Below are positions 52,500-60,030 of a stretch of DNA of 64,000 nucleotides, piece by piece. Position 1 is the first letter of the stretch. Each line of letters opens with the position of its first letter. Origin of the DNA: an uncultured Eubacterium sp. Lineage in GTDB: Bacteria > Bacillota > Clostridia > Lachnospirales > Lachnospiraceae. The DNA lies in the NCBI GenBank assembly GCA_947385775.1, contig CANDMI010000001.1, positions 124,001 through 188,000 of the forward strand, given 5' to 3'. The position numbers and the translations under genes were made by a program. The notes under the pieces are model-generated. The model made no database searches and was not told the DNA's origin. It saw nothing but the letters and a program-made list of their open reading frames with translations.

Positions 52500-53417
52500 T
52501 TACTTTTCCATTTTCTTTCGCGCCGCTTTTTCCAGCTCTGCCTGTATGATCTTATCCTGCTTTGCATAAAATGGATAATCATGCCCTTTTAGCTGTCTTG
52601 GAACCATATAATTAGGACCATAAAAAACTTTTAGACACTCCTCATACCCCTGCGGCACAGGCATCTGCATATTTTCAAACGGCATCCAGATCACTTTTTC
52701 AAACCATTCTTTTTTCATCCTGCGGCAAAATCCGTTTGCGTAGCTGTGCATAAGCGTCACTTCATCGCTTTCCTCCCTGCGGTACAGTGAGCTTAGCCTG
52801 TCCATTAAGATCATAAGCTGCTGCAAAAGCGGCTTGTCCTTTTGGATTTTTACATTGCATAAGCTTTCGATCTGATCCAGCCACTCTTTTTGTATTTCCT
52901 CTTTTTTCTCAACCCGAAATTTTACCTGCATGACATACTCATATAAATCCTTTTGCAGCTTCGCTTCTTCTTCCTCTTTTGGCAAGTAATCTAACGGGAA
53001 AATGTCCACCCCTACCGCGTATGGACAGCCATGAAATTTCTCCAAATGTTCTTTTGAAAAATCTATGATCCTGCTGTTGACAAGTCGTGCAAACACCTCT
53101 GTATAATCCGGCGTTGTATAAATGTTTAACAGGTCGTACCCTTTTGGCGCCTCCTGCTTTACAAACCCGCAGAACTTCTCGTAATCGTCCCGCAGCATAA
53201 ACAGATCAGTATCATCGTCCCATGGAATGAAACCCTGGTGCCTTACCGCGCCAAGCAGCGTCCCATAGGCGGCAAAAAAAGTAAGCCCATGCTTTTTACA
53301 GATTTTATCGACTTCATTGACCACTTCCATCTGCGCCGCCCATGCGCGTTTCATTTTTTCTTCTACAAAAAACCCCTCGCGTATTTCTCCCTGAAAATAC
53401 CCTGCTTCAAACTCCAT
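52500..53417 (-). CDS. LicD family phosphotransferase
   Basis: 305 residues from the ATG at 53417 (MEFEAGYFQGEIREGFF); GGGAG precedes it, and homologues start with the same M-x-F pattern, so the start nine codons upstream is not used here. LicD core: FFAAYGTLLGAVRHQGFIPW, then DDDTDLFMLRDDYEKF with the metal aspartates. LicD proteins transfer phosphocholine or similar phospho-groups from CDP or UDP donors to surface glycans. In a glycan island without a choline kinase in sight, the group transferred is open. It follows the 120-residue helical gene by 40 bases. Confidence 0.9.
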   Translation of the reverse strand: MEFEAGYFQGEIREGFFVEEKMKRAWAAQMEVVNEVDKICKKHGLTFFAAYGTLLGAVRHQGFIPWDDDTDLFMLRDDYEKFCGFVKQEAPKGYDLLNIYTTPDYTEVFARLVNSRIIDFSKEHLEKFHGCPYAVGVDIFPLDYLPKEEEEAKLQKDLYEYVMQVKFRVEKKEEIQKEWLDQIESLCNVKIQKDKPLLQQLMILMDRLSSLYRREESDEVTLMHSYANGFCRRMKKEWFEKVIWMPFENMQMPVPQGYEECLKVFYGPNYMVPRQLKGHDYPFYAKQDKIIQAELEKAARKKMEK

Positions 53418-53456
53418 CTGCAATCTCCCTGCGCTTAAAGCCATCCGTTTTGCAAT

Positions 53457-53819
53457 TTATTTCCCGATCACATCGTTTGCACGTTCCCCAAGCTTTTCAA
53501 AAAGCGGGATCACATCCTCAAACGCTTCCGCCATTTTTTCGTCGTTTTTTTCATTGACCGCATTGCCCAACGCTATGATCTTCTGGTTGAAAGCTTCTTT
53601 ATCGATGTGCTGCGCATCTTCGTTTAACAGCTCCATCGTGCCGTTCATTACCTGTATCTCCCAATTGATGGCATTGAGGATATCCTTTAAGAATGCATTG
53701 GTGTCATCCAGACGTTTTCCTGACAATTCTTTTACTACGATCTTCATATTTTTGACTAAACGGACATTAAATTCCACCAATGTTTCTAACGCTTCTTTTT
53801 GTTCTGCCCTATTATCCAT
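53457..53819 (-). CDS. Small helical hypothetical protein in the glycan cluster
   Basis: 120 residues, almost wholly helical and acidic: QKEALETLVEFNVRLVKNMK, DTNAFLKDILNAINWEIQVM and NDEKMAEAFEDVIPLFEKLG. No membrane span, signal peptide or enzyme motif. It lies between the CgeB-like and LicD genes on the same strand (113 and 40 bases), so it is probably co-transcribed. I do not recognise the family; a chaperone or adaptor for surface or flagellar protein glycosylation would fit such neighbours but is speculation. Confidence 0.65.
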   Translation of the reverse strand: MDNRAEQKEALETLVEFNVRLVKNMKIVVKELSGKRLDDTNAFLKDILNAINWEIQVMNGTMELLNEDAQHIDKEAFNQKIIALGNAVNEKNDEKMAEAFEDVIPLFEKLGERANDVIGK

Positions 53820-53932
53820 AATACTTTACCCGGTCCTTTCGACCGCCCTTTCTGTATATATAAATTGTATATATAATGTTACTTTATTATATCGGCACAT
53901 ATGAATGTTTTATTAATCCCTTTCTTTCCACT

Positions 53933-55588
53933 TCAAACCTGCCTTCCCGCATCCTCCCGCGCCATTTCCACAATTTCTTTTGCCCTGCAATCCCAGGTAT
54001 GCCATTTCATAGCCTTCCGGCATCCATTTTCCCCGATCGTTTTTAACCGTTCCTCTCGCCGCTCACTTTCCAACAGCTCTTTGATCCTCCCAGGCAGCTT
54101 TTCCAGATCAGCCAGATCATAAAATAAAATATCCTTCCCATCCTCAAACTGGCTTTCTAAATAGGGATTGCGCTCGGTGCAGACAACGGCTTTTTGCAGC
54201 ATGCTGTTTGCGATCCGTTCGGTAATTGCATTTTTATGGCATGACATTATGTTCAGAGAAATCCTGGACTGCTGCCAGACATTTAAACACTCCCGCACGT
54301 CCAGATCCTTTTTATGCCAGATAAAATTCGGGCTGCGTCGAAGCGGACAGCTCTCCCAGCTTTCGCCAAACACATCCACCCGGATTCCAGAATCTACAAG
54401 GGTTTTTAACAGTTTTTTACGGTAATGCTGGGATAAATAAAGAATATACTCCCGCAGCTCATAGCATAACTCCAAAAATTCGGTCTTTGAAAGCGTGCGT
54501 TTATCGCTTTCAGAAACCGCGCGCAACACCGCTTCTTCCACTGGCAGGCATGGTTCCTTTCGCATGACCAGCCAAAGCCGGTTGATCAAAAAACGTCTTT
54601 GCCGCTCCATCTGACGCAGGCTTTCCAATATGTATTTGGAACGATCTATATAGCTTCCAATAAACGTCAGATCATAAATACGTTTTTGCTGGGCAAATCC
54701 TTCCTGTATCCCCCCGGGCGGAAGAAAATACGCGTTTTGTATATGATACCGCCTGACAAAAGCCGCGTAATCTTTATCTAATGTCAGGATTGTTAAGGAT
54801 TTTGGCATATTTTGAAGCTGACATTGCAGCCAAAGCGGATGGTCAAATACAAAATTATATTTCGGCCCCTGAATAAGATCATGCAAAAAGCCGCCATTTT
54901 CCATGCGCGCGGAAAATAGATACGTCTGCATCCCAATAACCGCCTGGTAGCTTTTGCCGATATATCTGGATAATGCCGTATGCCTCTCCTTTGCCATATC
55001 AAAGTATTCCACCACATACCCCTGGTTTTGCAGCGCGCCGCCCAAACATTTAGCAAAACCGTCCAACACCTGGTAGCATTCCCTGCTGCCCTTGTATATC
55101 AAAAAAGGCTGGCTTCCCTGATAAAAATATGGATAGTCGCCTTTTTTTTGCAGCATCTCTTCCAAAAAAGAAATCGTCTGCTGGCGGCAGTTTAACCGCG
55201 CCGCGCCGGACAGGATGCACTCGATCACCGCGTCAAATAAATGATGTTTTAATAAAATATCCTTATACCTTGCCGCCAGATAACAGTCTGTCTGCAATCC
55301 ATCCGTTTCCGCAAAATCCCCCGTTTCCCGCACCTCTATATAATCCGACGGATTTTGCGGCGGATTCGCTGACCGCCTGACCTGGTAAAATTTTGCTAAA
55401 CGCAGCACATATTCATAAACCTGCTTTGCCGGGAGCCGTTTGTTTATTCCGCTTACGTTTTTGGCGCAGCCCGTCGGAACATAGACTGTGCCAAAAATAA
55501 GCGTTTCATCCAGTAATATGTCCAGAAATTCCAGATCTCTATTTTCCTGCCGTGACGGATGATATATGATAACCGTATTTGCGTCCAT
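53933..55588 (-). CDS. CgeB-like glycosyltransferase
   Basis: 551 residues. The middle region has KYNFVFDHPLWLQCQLQNMP, RRYHIQNAYFLPPGG and IYDLTFIGSYIDRSKYILES, and the C-terminal GT-B half has GIRVDVFGESWES, SRISLNIMSCHKNAITERIA and LESQFEDGKDILFYD, the pattern of the CgeB/DUF3880 group. First about 180 residues are a separate region (VIIYHPSRQENRDLEFLDIL) not clearly assigned. Relatives at 60031, 61209 and 63507 share the central and C-terminal motifs. Such enzymes act in spore-coat, flagellar or surface-protein glycosylation; the acceptor here is unknown. Confidence 0.8.
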   Translation of the reverse strand: MDANTVIIYHPSRQENRDLEFLDILLDETLIFGTVYVPTGCAKNVSGINKRLPAKQVYEYVLRLAKFYQVRRSANPPQNPSDYIEVRETGDFAETDGLQTDCYLAARYKDILLKHHLFDAVIECILSGAARLNCRQQTISFLEEMLQKKGDYPYFYQGSQPFLIYKGSRECYQVLDGFAKCLGGALQNQGYVVEYFDMAKERHTALSRYIGKSYQAVIGMQTYLFSARMENGGFLHDLIQGPKYNFVFDHPLWLQCQLQNMPKSLTILTLDKDYAAFVRRYHIQNAYFLPPGGIQEGFAQQKRIYDLTFIGSYIDRSKYILESLRQMERQRRFLINRLWLVMRKEPCLPVEEAVLRAVSESDKRTLSKTEFLELCYELREYILYLSQHYRKKLLKTLVDSGIRVDVFGESWESCPLRRSPNFIWHKKDLDVRECLNVWQQSRISLNIMSCHKNAITERIANSMLQKAVVCTERNPYLESQFEDGKDILFYDLADLEKLPGRIKELLESERREERLKTIGENGCRKAMKWHTWDCRAKEIVEMAREDAGRQV

Positions 55589-55691
55589 GCCGATCGAATT
55601 CTCCTTTTTGCTGTGGGTATGCGTAAAAGCTGAATCTATTATAACTTACCAATGAGTGAAACTCAATGTCCTCTTTCGATTCTTTTTTCTG

Positions 55692-55801
55692 ATTTTATTA
55701 CAGTTCAGTTCACCACGCCATTCACAAAGTCGCGCTTACGCGCTTTCCGCTGCTTCGCAGCTACCTTTGTTCACATCGGCTGGTTGAACTGTAGTAAAAA
55801 T
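55692..55801. repeat. 110-bp palindromic intergenic element
   Basis: ATTTTATTACAGTTCA (55692-55707) and TGAACTGTAGTAAAAAT (55785-55801) are inverted ends. Inside are further inverted segments, TTCACAAAG with CTTTGTTCAC, and GCTGC-TTC-GCAGC. No open frame. TTACAGTTCA recurs at 20411-20420, and a related hairpin at 24384-24406, so this may be a small dispersed repeat family. Confidence 0.55.
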
Positions 55802-55826
55802 TTTTGTAGAAATCCGTCGACAATTA

Positions 55827-55835
55827 TGGTATAAT
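55827..55835 (+). promoter_or_regulatory. Extended -10 promoter of the MBL operon
   Basis: TGGTATAAT is an extended -10 (TGn-TATAAT). The -35 region is weak, with TTGTAG 20 bases upstream. The predicted start near 55842 leaves a leader of about 17 bases, and it rules out the ATG at 55838 as a translation start. Confidence 0.7.
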
Positions 55836-55858
55836 CCATGCAGAAAGTGGGTGAAAAA

Positions 55859-57328
55859 ATGGAAACCTGTTTACAACCATTATGGGAGCTTTTGAGAGAG
55901 CCAATGTTTCGGATCGTAGAAACAAACAACGAGTCCGGCTCCATTTCTTTAGCTGAAAAGCAGCGCGCCGCCGCAAACAGCAAACGGACCATCGACTTAT
56001 TTTTTGCTCATCTAAAAGACCGCATAGGGGAAAAGCATCAAAAAAACCTAAAACCAAAGCATATCGGGATATTTGAAAACGCATTGGAAAATTTTGCGGA
56101 TAAATCGGTGGCCGGCGTGCGTGAAGGCGCAAAAAAAGCAAAAGCTTCATCATACAACTGCCATTTATGCGCAGTCTGTCGAAATTGCGCGGCAAATTTT
56201 TATGACAGCATTCAAACGCGGCGCATTGTGGAAAAGAAGCTTCCATATGAATTAAAAAAATATTTTACAGAATTTCCACAAATGTATTATTACCAGCTCC
56301 GCATGGACGAAGATAATGAGCGAAAAAATTTGCAGGACAGTTTTTTATTGCTAAAAGGTTTTTCATCGTCAACTCCTACCATATATTCCGCAACCTTCAA
56401 CGCGGAATGCTTTGGCGGAGGACTGTACATAAATTATAACGGAACCGGCATTGTCATTGACCCGGGTATCGGATTTGTAAATTCCATGCACAAGCATGGC
56501 ATTTATATTCGGGATATCCATTTTGTCATCGTCACTCATGACCACTATGACCATAATGCTGATGCGGAAGCCATTTCTTCATTATTATATGACTACAACA
56601 GTTATAATAAAAGGCGATGCCGTATCTTAAAAGATGTGTTCAAGTTGGATAACGTAAAAGCGCATGAAATACAATGGATTGTAGATACAAGTACGGCAAA
56701 CAAATTAAATGGCAAGATAGCTCCTGTAAAAGAATTAAAAACCTATGCGGATGAAAACGAAAAAGAAATCTCAAAAGACGTGCAGGGGATCCGGTTAAGC
56801 GCGTTAAAAACAAACCATATTAAAAACGGCGAGTCCTATAGCCTGATCATGAGACTATTATATGGAAATAAATGGTTTGAAATCGGCTATACCTCAGACA
56901 CCCCTTATTTTCCGAAATTGCCTGCATTTTTTCATAAAACAGACCTGCTCGTATTCCATGTCAGCGACCTATATCGTAAGGATGTAAAAGGCATAAAGGA
57001 CAAATCGAATCACCTTGGCTATAATGGAAGCATAAAATTATTAAAGGACGTAAATGCTAAGCTTGTGATCGCCTCGGAATTTTGTTGCACAAACGGCGAT
57101 TTTCGAATGGATTTTATGAAATCCATTGTAAACGAAATCATAAAAGATAAAGACATTTCCTTCCTGCCTGGTGAAATCGGGCTCAAAATATGTATGCCAA
57201 AGTCGGAAATCGAATGTTCCTTATGTAAAAGAAGGACTACAGTTAAAGAAATAAAGGTAATTTCACCTACAATTCCTTTTGGGAAAATTGTTTACGCATG
57301 TAGACAATGTGCGCAAAGTGTGTTATAA
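55859..57328 (+). CDS. Metallo-beta-lactamase-fold hydrolase with N- and C-terminal cysteine clusters
   Basis: 489 residues starting METCLQPLWELL; GTGGGTG lies 5 bases upstream. Residues about 10-150 form a helical region with the cluster CHLCAVCRNCAANF (four Cys at three-residue spacing). The MBL domain follows: a GGGLYINYNGTGIVIDPG start, the metal motif VTHDHYDHNADAE near residue 240, LKTNHIKNGESY, GYTSDTPYF and SNHLGYNGSI supply the other His and Asp ligands, so the site looks complete. The C-terminus has CSLCKRR and YACRQCAQ, a zinc-ribbon pattern. Overall it resembles RNase Z/beta-CASP-like or lactonase-like hydrolases but I cannot assign a substrate. First gene of a four-gene operon of unknown function. 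Confidence 0.8.
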   Translation: METCLQPLWELLREPMFRIVETNNESGSISLAEKQRAAANSKRTIDLFFAHLKDRIGEKHQKNLKPKHIGIFENALENFADKSVAGVREGAKKAKASSYNCHLCAVCRNCAANFYDSIQTRRIVEKKLPYELKKYFTEFPQMYYYQLRMDEDNERKNLQDSFLLLKGFSSSTPTIYSATFNAECFGGGLYINYNGTGIVIDPGIGFVNSMHKHGIYIRDIHFVIVTHDHYDHNADAEAISSLLYDYNSYNKRRCRILKDVFKLDNVKAHEIQWIVDTSTANKLNGKIAPVKELKTYADENEKEISKDVQGIRLSALKTNHIKNGESYSLIMRLLYGNKWFEIGYTSDTPYFPKLPAFFHKTDLLVFHVSDLYRKDVKGIKDKSNHLGYNGSIKLLKDVNAKLVIASEFCCTNGDFRMDFMKSIVNEIIKDKDISFLPGEIGLKICMPKSEIECSLCKRRTTVKEIKVISPTIPFGKIVYACRQCAQSVL

Positions 57329-57368
57329 TGAGTTTTCATGATGGACACTTTACGGAGCTTAAAAACAG

Positions 57369-57797
57369 ATGAAAGAGTATGAATATATCGTAGAAGCGAC
57401 CAATGACATTTTCAGCCATATGATCTCAAGCGTAATATGTTTAGAAAATTATAAGCGATCCGATAACCTTAAAGGTTCCTTTCGGCACATTTTTCATATG
57501 TTCCTGGAATTGCGGGAAGATTACCAAGAATGTGTAAAGGAAAATGATCCCGCATTGGGAACTGAAATTTTGGACGCACAGCTGAAAATAAAATGTCGCG
57601 TAAAAAGAGAGGAAATCATCAAGCGCTTTATTACAGAATTGAAATTTATAAACAGTAAGATTGATTATGAGCAAAAGCTGTCGGAATTTTATGAAAAATT
57701 AGAAAACGAAGACGTAGAAACGTTAGAAATGCAGCTATTGGTATATCCTTATCTATTATCACAAATAAGGGGAGAAGAAGAAAAAGAAGGAGAGTAA
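57369..57797 (+). CDS. Hypothetical helical protein, second gene of the MBL operon
   Basis: 142 residues, helical and acidic: EYEYIVEATNDIFSHMISSV, then FRHIFHMFLELREDYQECVK and VKREEIIKRFITELKFINSK, ending EEEKEGE. No metal, nucleotide or membrane motif. The ATG follows an ACGGAG element by about 11 bases, 40 bases after the MBL stop. The unusual repeated aromatic and His residues in the first helices could form a ligand pocket. Family not recognised. Confidence 0.75.
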   Translation: MKEYEYIVEATNDIFSHMISSVICLENYKRSDNLKGSFRHIFHMFLELREDYQECVKENDPALGTEILDAQLKIKCRVKREEIIKRFITELKFINSKIDYEQKLSEFYEKLENEDVETLEMQLLVYPYLLSQIRGEEEKEGE

Positions 57798-57799
57798 AG

Positions 57800-57979
57800 A
57801 TGGAGAGAAGGATAATTGAAAAATATGCAGAATTAAATCGGGCATGTAAACAATATCCAGCAATACAGCTATCAAGCGAAGAAGATAGGGGCGGATATAT
57901 TAAACACAATAATAAGGCTTGTAATCCGCAGGAAAAAAACTATGCGCCAGGTGGCTTTATTGAAGTCTTCTGTCTTTAA
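57800..57979 (+). CDS. 59-residue hypothetical protein, third gene of the MBL operon
   Basis: Reads MERRIIEKYAELNRACKQYP and ends NYAPGGFIEVFCL. An AAGGAGAG ribosome site overlaps the stop of the previous gene, and the ATG is 2 bases after that stop; the next gene follows after a few bases. That tight packing and the good site support a real gene despite its size. Three Cys and a GGYIKH/GGF pattern are the only visible features. It may be a regulator or a secreted or bound peptide; no evidence decides. Confidence 0.6.
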   Translation: MERRIIEKYAELNRACKQYPAIQLSSEEDRGGYIKHNNKACNPQEKNYAPGGFIEVFCL

Positions 57980-57988
57980 GGTATGAGC

Positions 57989-58693
57989 ATGGCTTTAGAA
58001 AAAATGCAACCGGTAAAAAAAGAGCGGTTATGTGAGCAGATATACGAGGATTGCCTTGTAAAATCTGCTAAATTTCTGGAGTTATATGAAGCGTATTCAA
58101 ATACGCTTGAAGGAAATCTGCCAGATAGCTGTTACACAAACTTTCGAGACGCATTATTTCATTTTCGCAAGCTGGCATATTCTTCCGAAGAACGCGAACT
58201 GTATTGCCAGGAATTTGCCATCAAGGAGCATTTATCGCGCGCCCTTACGGATGCTGCGAGTTCTGTCATCGATGTTATCACATGGGTTGCGGAAAATATG
58301 CTAAGAGATGATCGCGTGTCAGATAAATGGAAGCCGCAAATACGCCTGATGCTGCACAACTTAAAAAATATTTTTTTGCGGAAACGCCTTGTTGGAATGA
58401 TGATCTCTGGAGATGAAATTAAGGTCGCCCACGAAGAAATCATAGAATCCCTGGATACGTTTTTAAGTTTTTCCGATGATAACTGCAAAGAAATTTTTGC
58501 GCACTATTCCTTCCAGTACAACAGCCGCGCTATACTAGAAATCGAAAAAAACGCATACAAAAAAACCGCCCAGCTGCTATTGGCAGAACAAAAAATAACC
58601 GCCGAGGAAGTCGGACATTTTTTCCCGGCTTTAGACAATGCGGAAATTGCAAAGATGCAAAAGCAAATATATGAAATCTTTTCAATCGAGTAG
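57989..58693 (+). CDS. Hypothetical helical protein, last gene of the MBL operon
   Basis: 234 residues from the ATG at 57989 (MALEKMQPVKKERL), 7 bases after AAGG; an ATG two codons earlier is also possible but has no room for a ribosome site. Helical throughout: EQIYEDCLVKSAKFLELYEA, NFRDALFHFRKLAYSSEE, SVIDVITWVAENML, and a C-terminal YKKTAQLLLAEQKI. The FRDALFHFRK segment resembles that in the 142-residue protein (FRHIFHMFLELRE), so the two may be distant relatives. The stop codon lies inside a repeated hairpin (58688-58716). No family recognised. Confidence 0.75.
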   Translation: MALEKMQPVKKERLCEQIYEDCLVKSAKFLELYEAYSNTLEGNLPDSCYTNFRDALFHFRKLAYSSEERELYCQEFAIKEHLSRALTDAASSVIDVITWVAENMLRDDRVSDKWKPQIRLMLHNLKNIFLRKRLVGMMISGDEIKVAHEEIIESLDTFLSFSDDNCKEIFAHYSFQYNSRAILEIEKNAYKKTAQLLLAEQKITAEEVGHFFPALDNAEIAKMQKQIYEIFSIE

Positions 58694-58716
58694 GGAAGAT
58701 TCCTCTTCTCCTACTC
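58688..58716. repeat. Repeated hairpin, terminator candidate of the MBL operon
   Basis: GAGTAGGGAAGA pairs with TCTTCTCCTACTC across a short loop. The same hairpin, with the same leading TCGAG and trailing CGYCGCGC, stands at 16875-16902. The TAG stop of the preceding gene is part of the 5' arm. There is no T run, so termination is uncertain. Confidence 0.65.
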
Positions 58717-58748
58717 GTCGCGCATGGCGAGTAAGGAAATTTACAGCT

Positions 58749-59900
58749 TTACTGCCCCATCCCCATACAATCCAGCTCCCTCCCAGCCTTCCGGTACACC
58801 TCCGCCAGCGCTTTGGCCGCTTTGTCGGTATCCGGTATTGTCTGCGGGGACGCGTTTAATAATAAAATCTTAGCCATTACCCAGGACACATTTGTATCTA
58901 TGATATACTGAGCATCCTCCGGCAAAACCTGCCCGAGGGAAAAATGGGCAAGGCTTCGCAGCGCCCTTTGAAAATGCGAGATCCATTCATTTAAGTTCCG
59001 GGAAAACGCAAGCAGCCCCGGGATTTCTCTTTGCCGCTCCTGCTGCGCGATATATAAAAGCTGCTCGATGATCGGAATCTCCCCTTTGACATCCGAAAGC
59101 TCCAGGCAGATATCCGGGCGCAGCTTTAAATATTCATAAAACATTTCTCTTGCTTCCTCAATTTGTCCAAGCTTTACAAGCTGGGTCATGGCAAGCTTAA
59201 ATTCGGTCGTTTCCGCTTTTTCCGCAGTAATCCCTACATTGGCTTCATAAGCTTTTAAGCCGTTTTTATCGATCCATACTTTTAAAAGCTGCTCCGACAA
59301 AAAACCAAACACCCGTTGGTTATACAGATCATAACCTGACACATCGATCCTTTTTTGCACTTCAAATAATATGTCAAACAGCCATGCCGCATAAGAATCA
59401 AACAGCTGGCTTTGGCATACCATAAGATTGCCATAATAATAACGGTCGCCCGCGATCGCCGCCTCAAAATACGGAGCGTATTCCGGGTATTTTTCCTTTA
59501 AAACCTCACCCGTTATCATCAGATCCGCTACATTATGCGCTTCGCCATAGTATTCTTTGTAAGGCTTATCCGCATAGGCCAGATTGGAAACGATGATATC
59601 GTATTTTTGCAGGATTTCCTCATACTGCCGCCTGTCCAAAAGCTTCCTGTCCCGATCTAAAAAATAGCGCCTGTAATGGCAGACGCCGATTATGTCCGCA
59701 TCCGTTACATTTTTCCAAACCCAGTACACCCCGGTGAGCTCCCCAAAGTTACAATTAAATCCAGAAATGGAGTCCCCCGTATCGTCGCCCAGATATCCGA
59801 TATCCTGCGCGCACGCACGTCCGACATGAAGCGGTATATAGACAGGCTCCGTTGGCGGAGTGAATTTTTTGTGTGCCATTGTAAAAATTTTAACGACCAT
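58749..59900 (-). CDS. DUF4422 glycosyltransferase
   Basis: 383 residues; the ATG at 59900 (MVVKIFTMAHKKF) has AGAGGGG upstream, and the longer frame would cover the promoter. The DUF4422 domain fills residues about 1-230: FTMAHKKFTPPTEPVYIPLH, GDDTGDSISGFNCNFGELTG, YWVWKNVTDADIIGVCHYRR and GNLMVCQSQLFDSYAAWLFD are its typical motifs (GT-A-like, acting in polysaccharide synthesis). The remaining 150 residues are helical and TPR-like (FEYLKLRPDI-type YEYLKLRPDICLELSDVKGE), perhaps for protein binding. Confidence 0.85.
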   Translation of the reverse strand: MVVKIFTMAHKKFTPPTEPVYIPLHVGRACAQDIGYLGDDTGDSISGFNCNFGELTGVYWVWKNVTDADIIGVCHYRRYFLDRDRKLLDRRQYEEILQKYDIIVSNLAYADKPYKEYYGEAHNVADLMITGEVLKEKYPEYAPYFEAAIAGDRYYYGNLMVCQSQLFDSYAAWLFDILFEVQKRIDVSGYDLYNQRVFGFLSEQLLKVWIDKNGLKAYEANVGITAEKAETTEFKLAMTQLVKLGQIEEAREMFYEYLKLRPDICLELSDVKGEIPIIEQLLYIAQQERQREIPGLLAFSRNLNEWISHFQRALRSLAHFSLGQVLPEDAQYIIDTNVSWVMAKILLLNASPQTIPDTDKAAKALAEVYRKAGRELDCMGMGQ

Positions 59901-59975
59901 ATTTCCCCTCTGTTTTCCCTCGTATTCTTTGTAAATAACCCATAGACTTTCCTGTCGCGAAATGTTATGATTTAT

Positions 59976-60004
59976 AGTATACCGTGTTTGGACGGGCATT
60001 GCAA
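59976..60004 (-). promoter_or_regulatory. Promoter for the DUF4422 gene
   Basis: TTGCAA (60004-59999), 17 bases and TATACT (59981-59976) on the minus strand, about 75 bases before the ATG. It lies in the divergent spacer shared with the plus-strand glycosyltransferase operon. Confidence 0.75.
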
Positions 60005-60030
60005 CAAAATATAAGGACAGGCTGCATATT

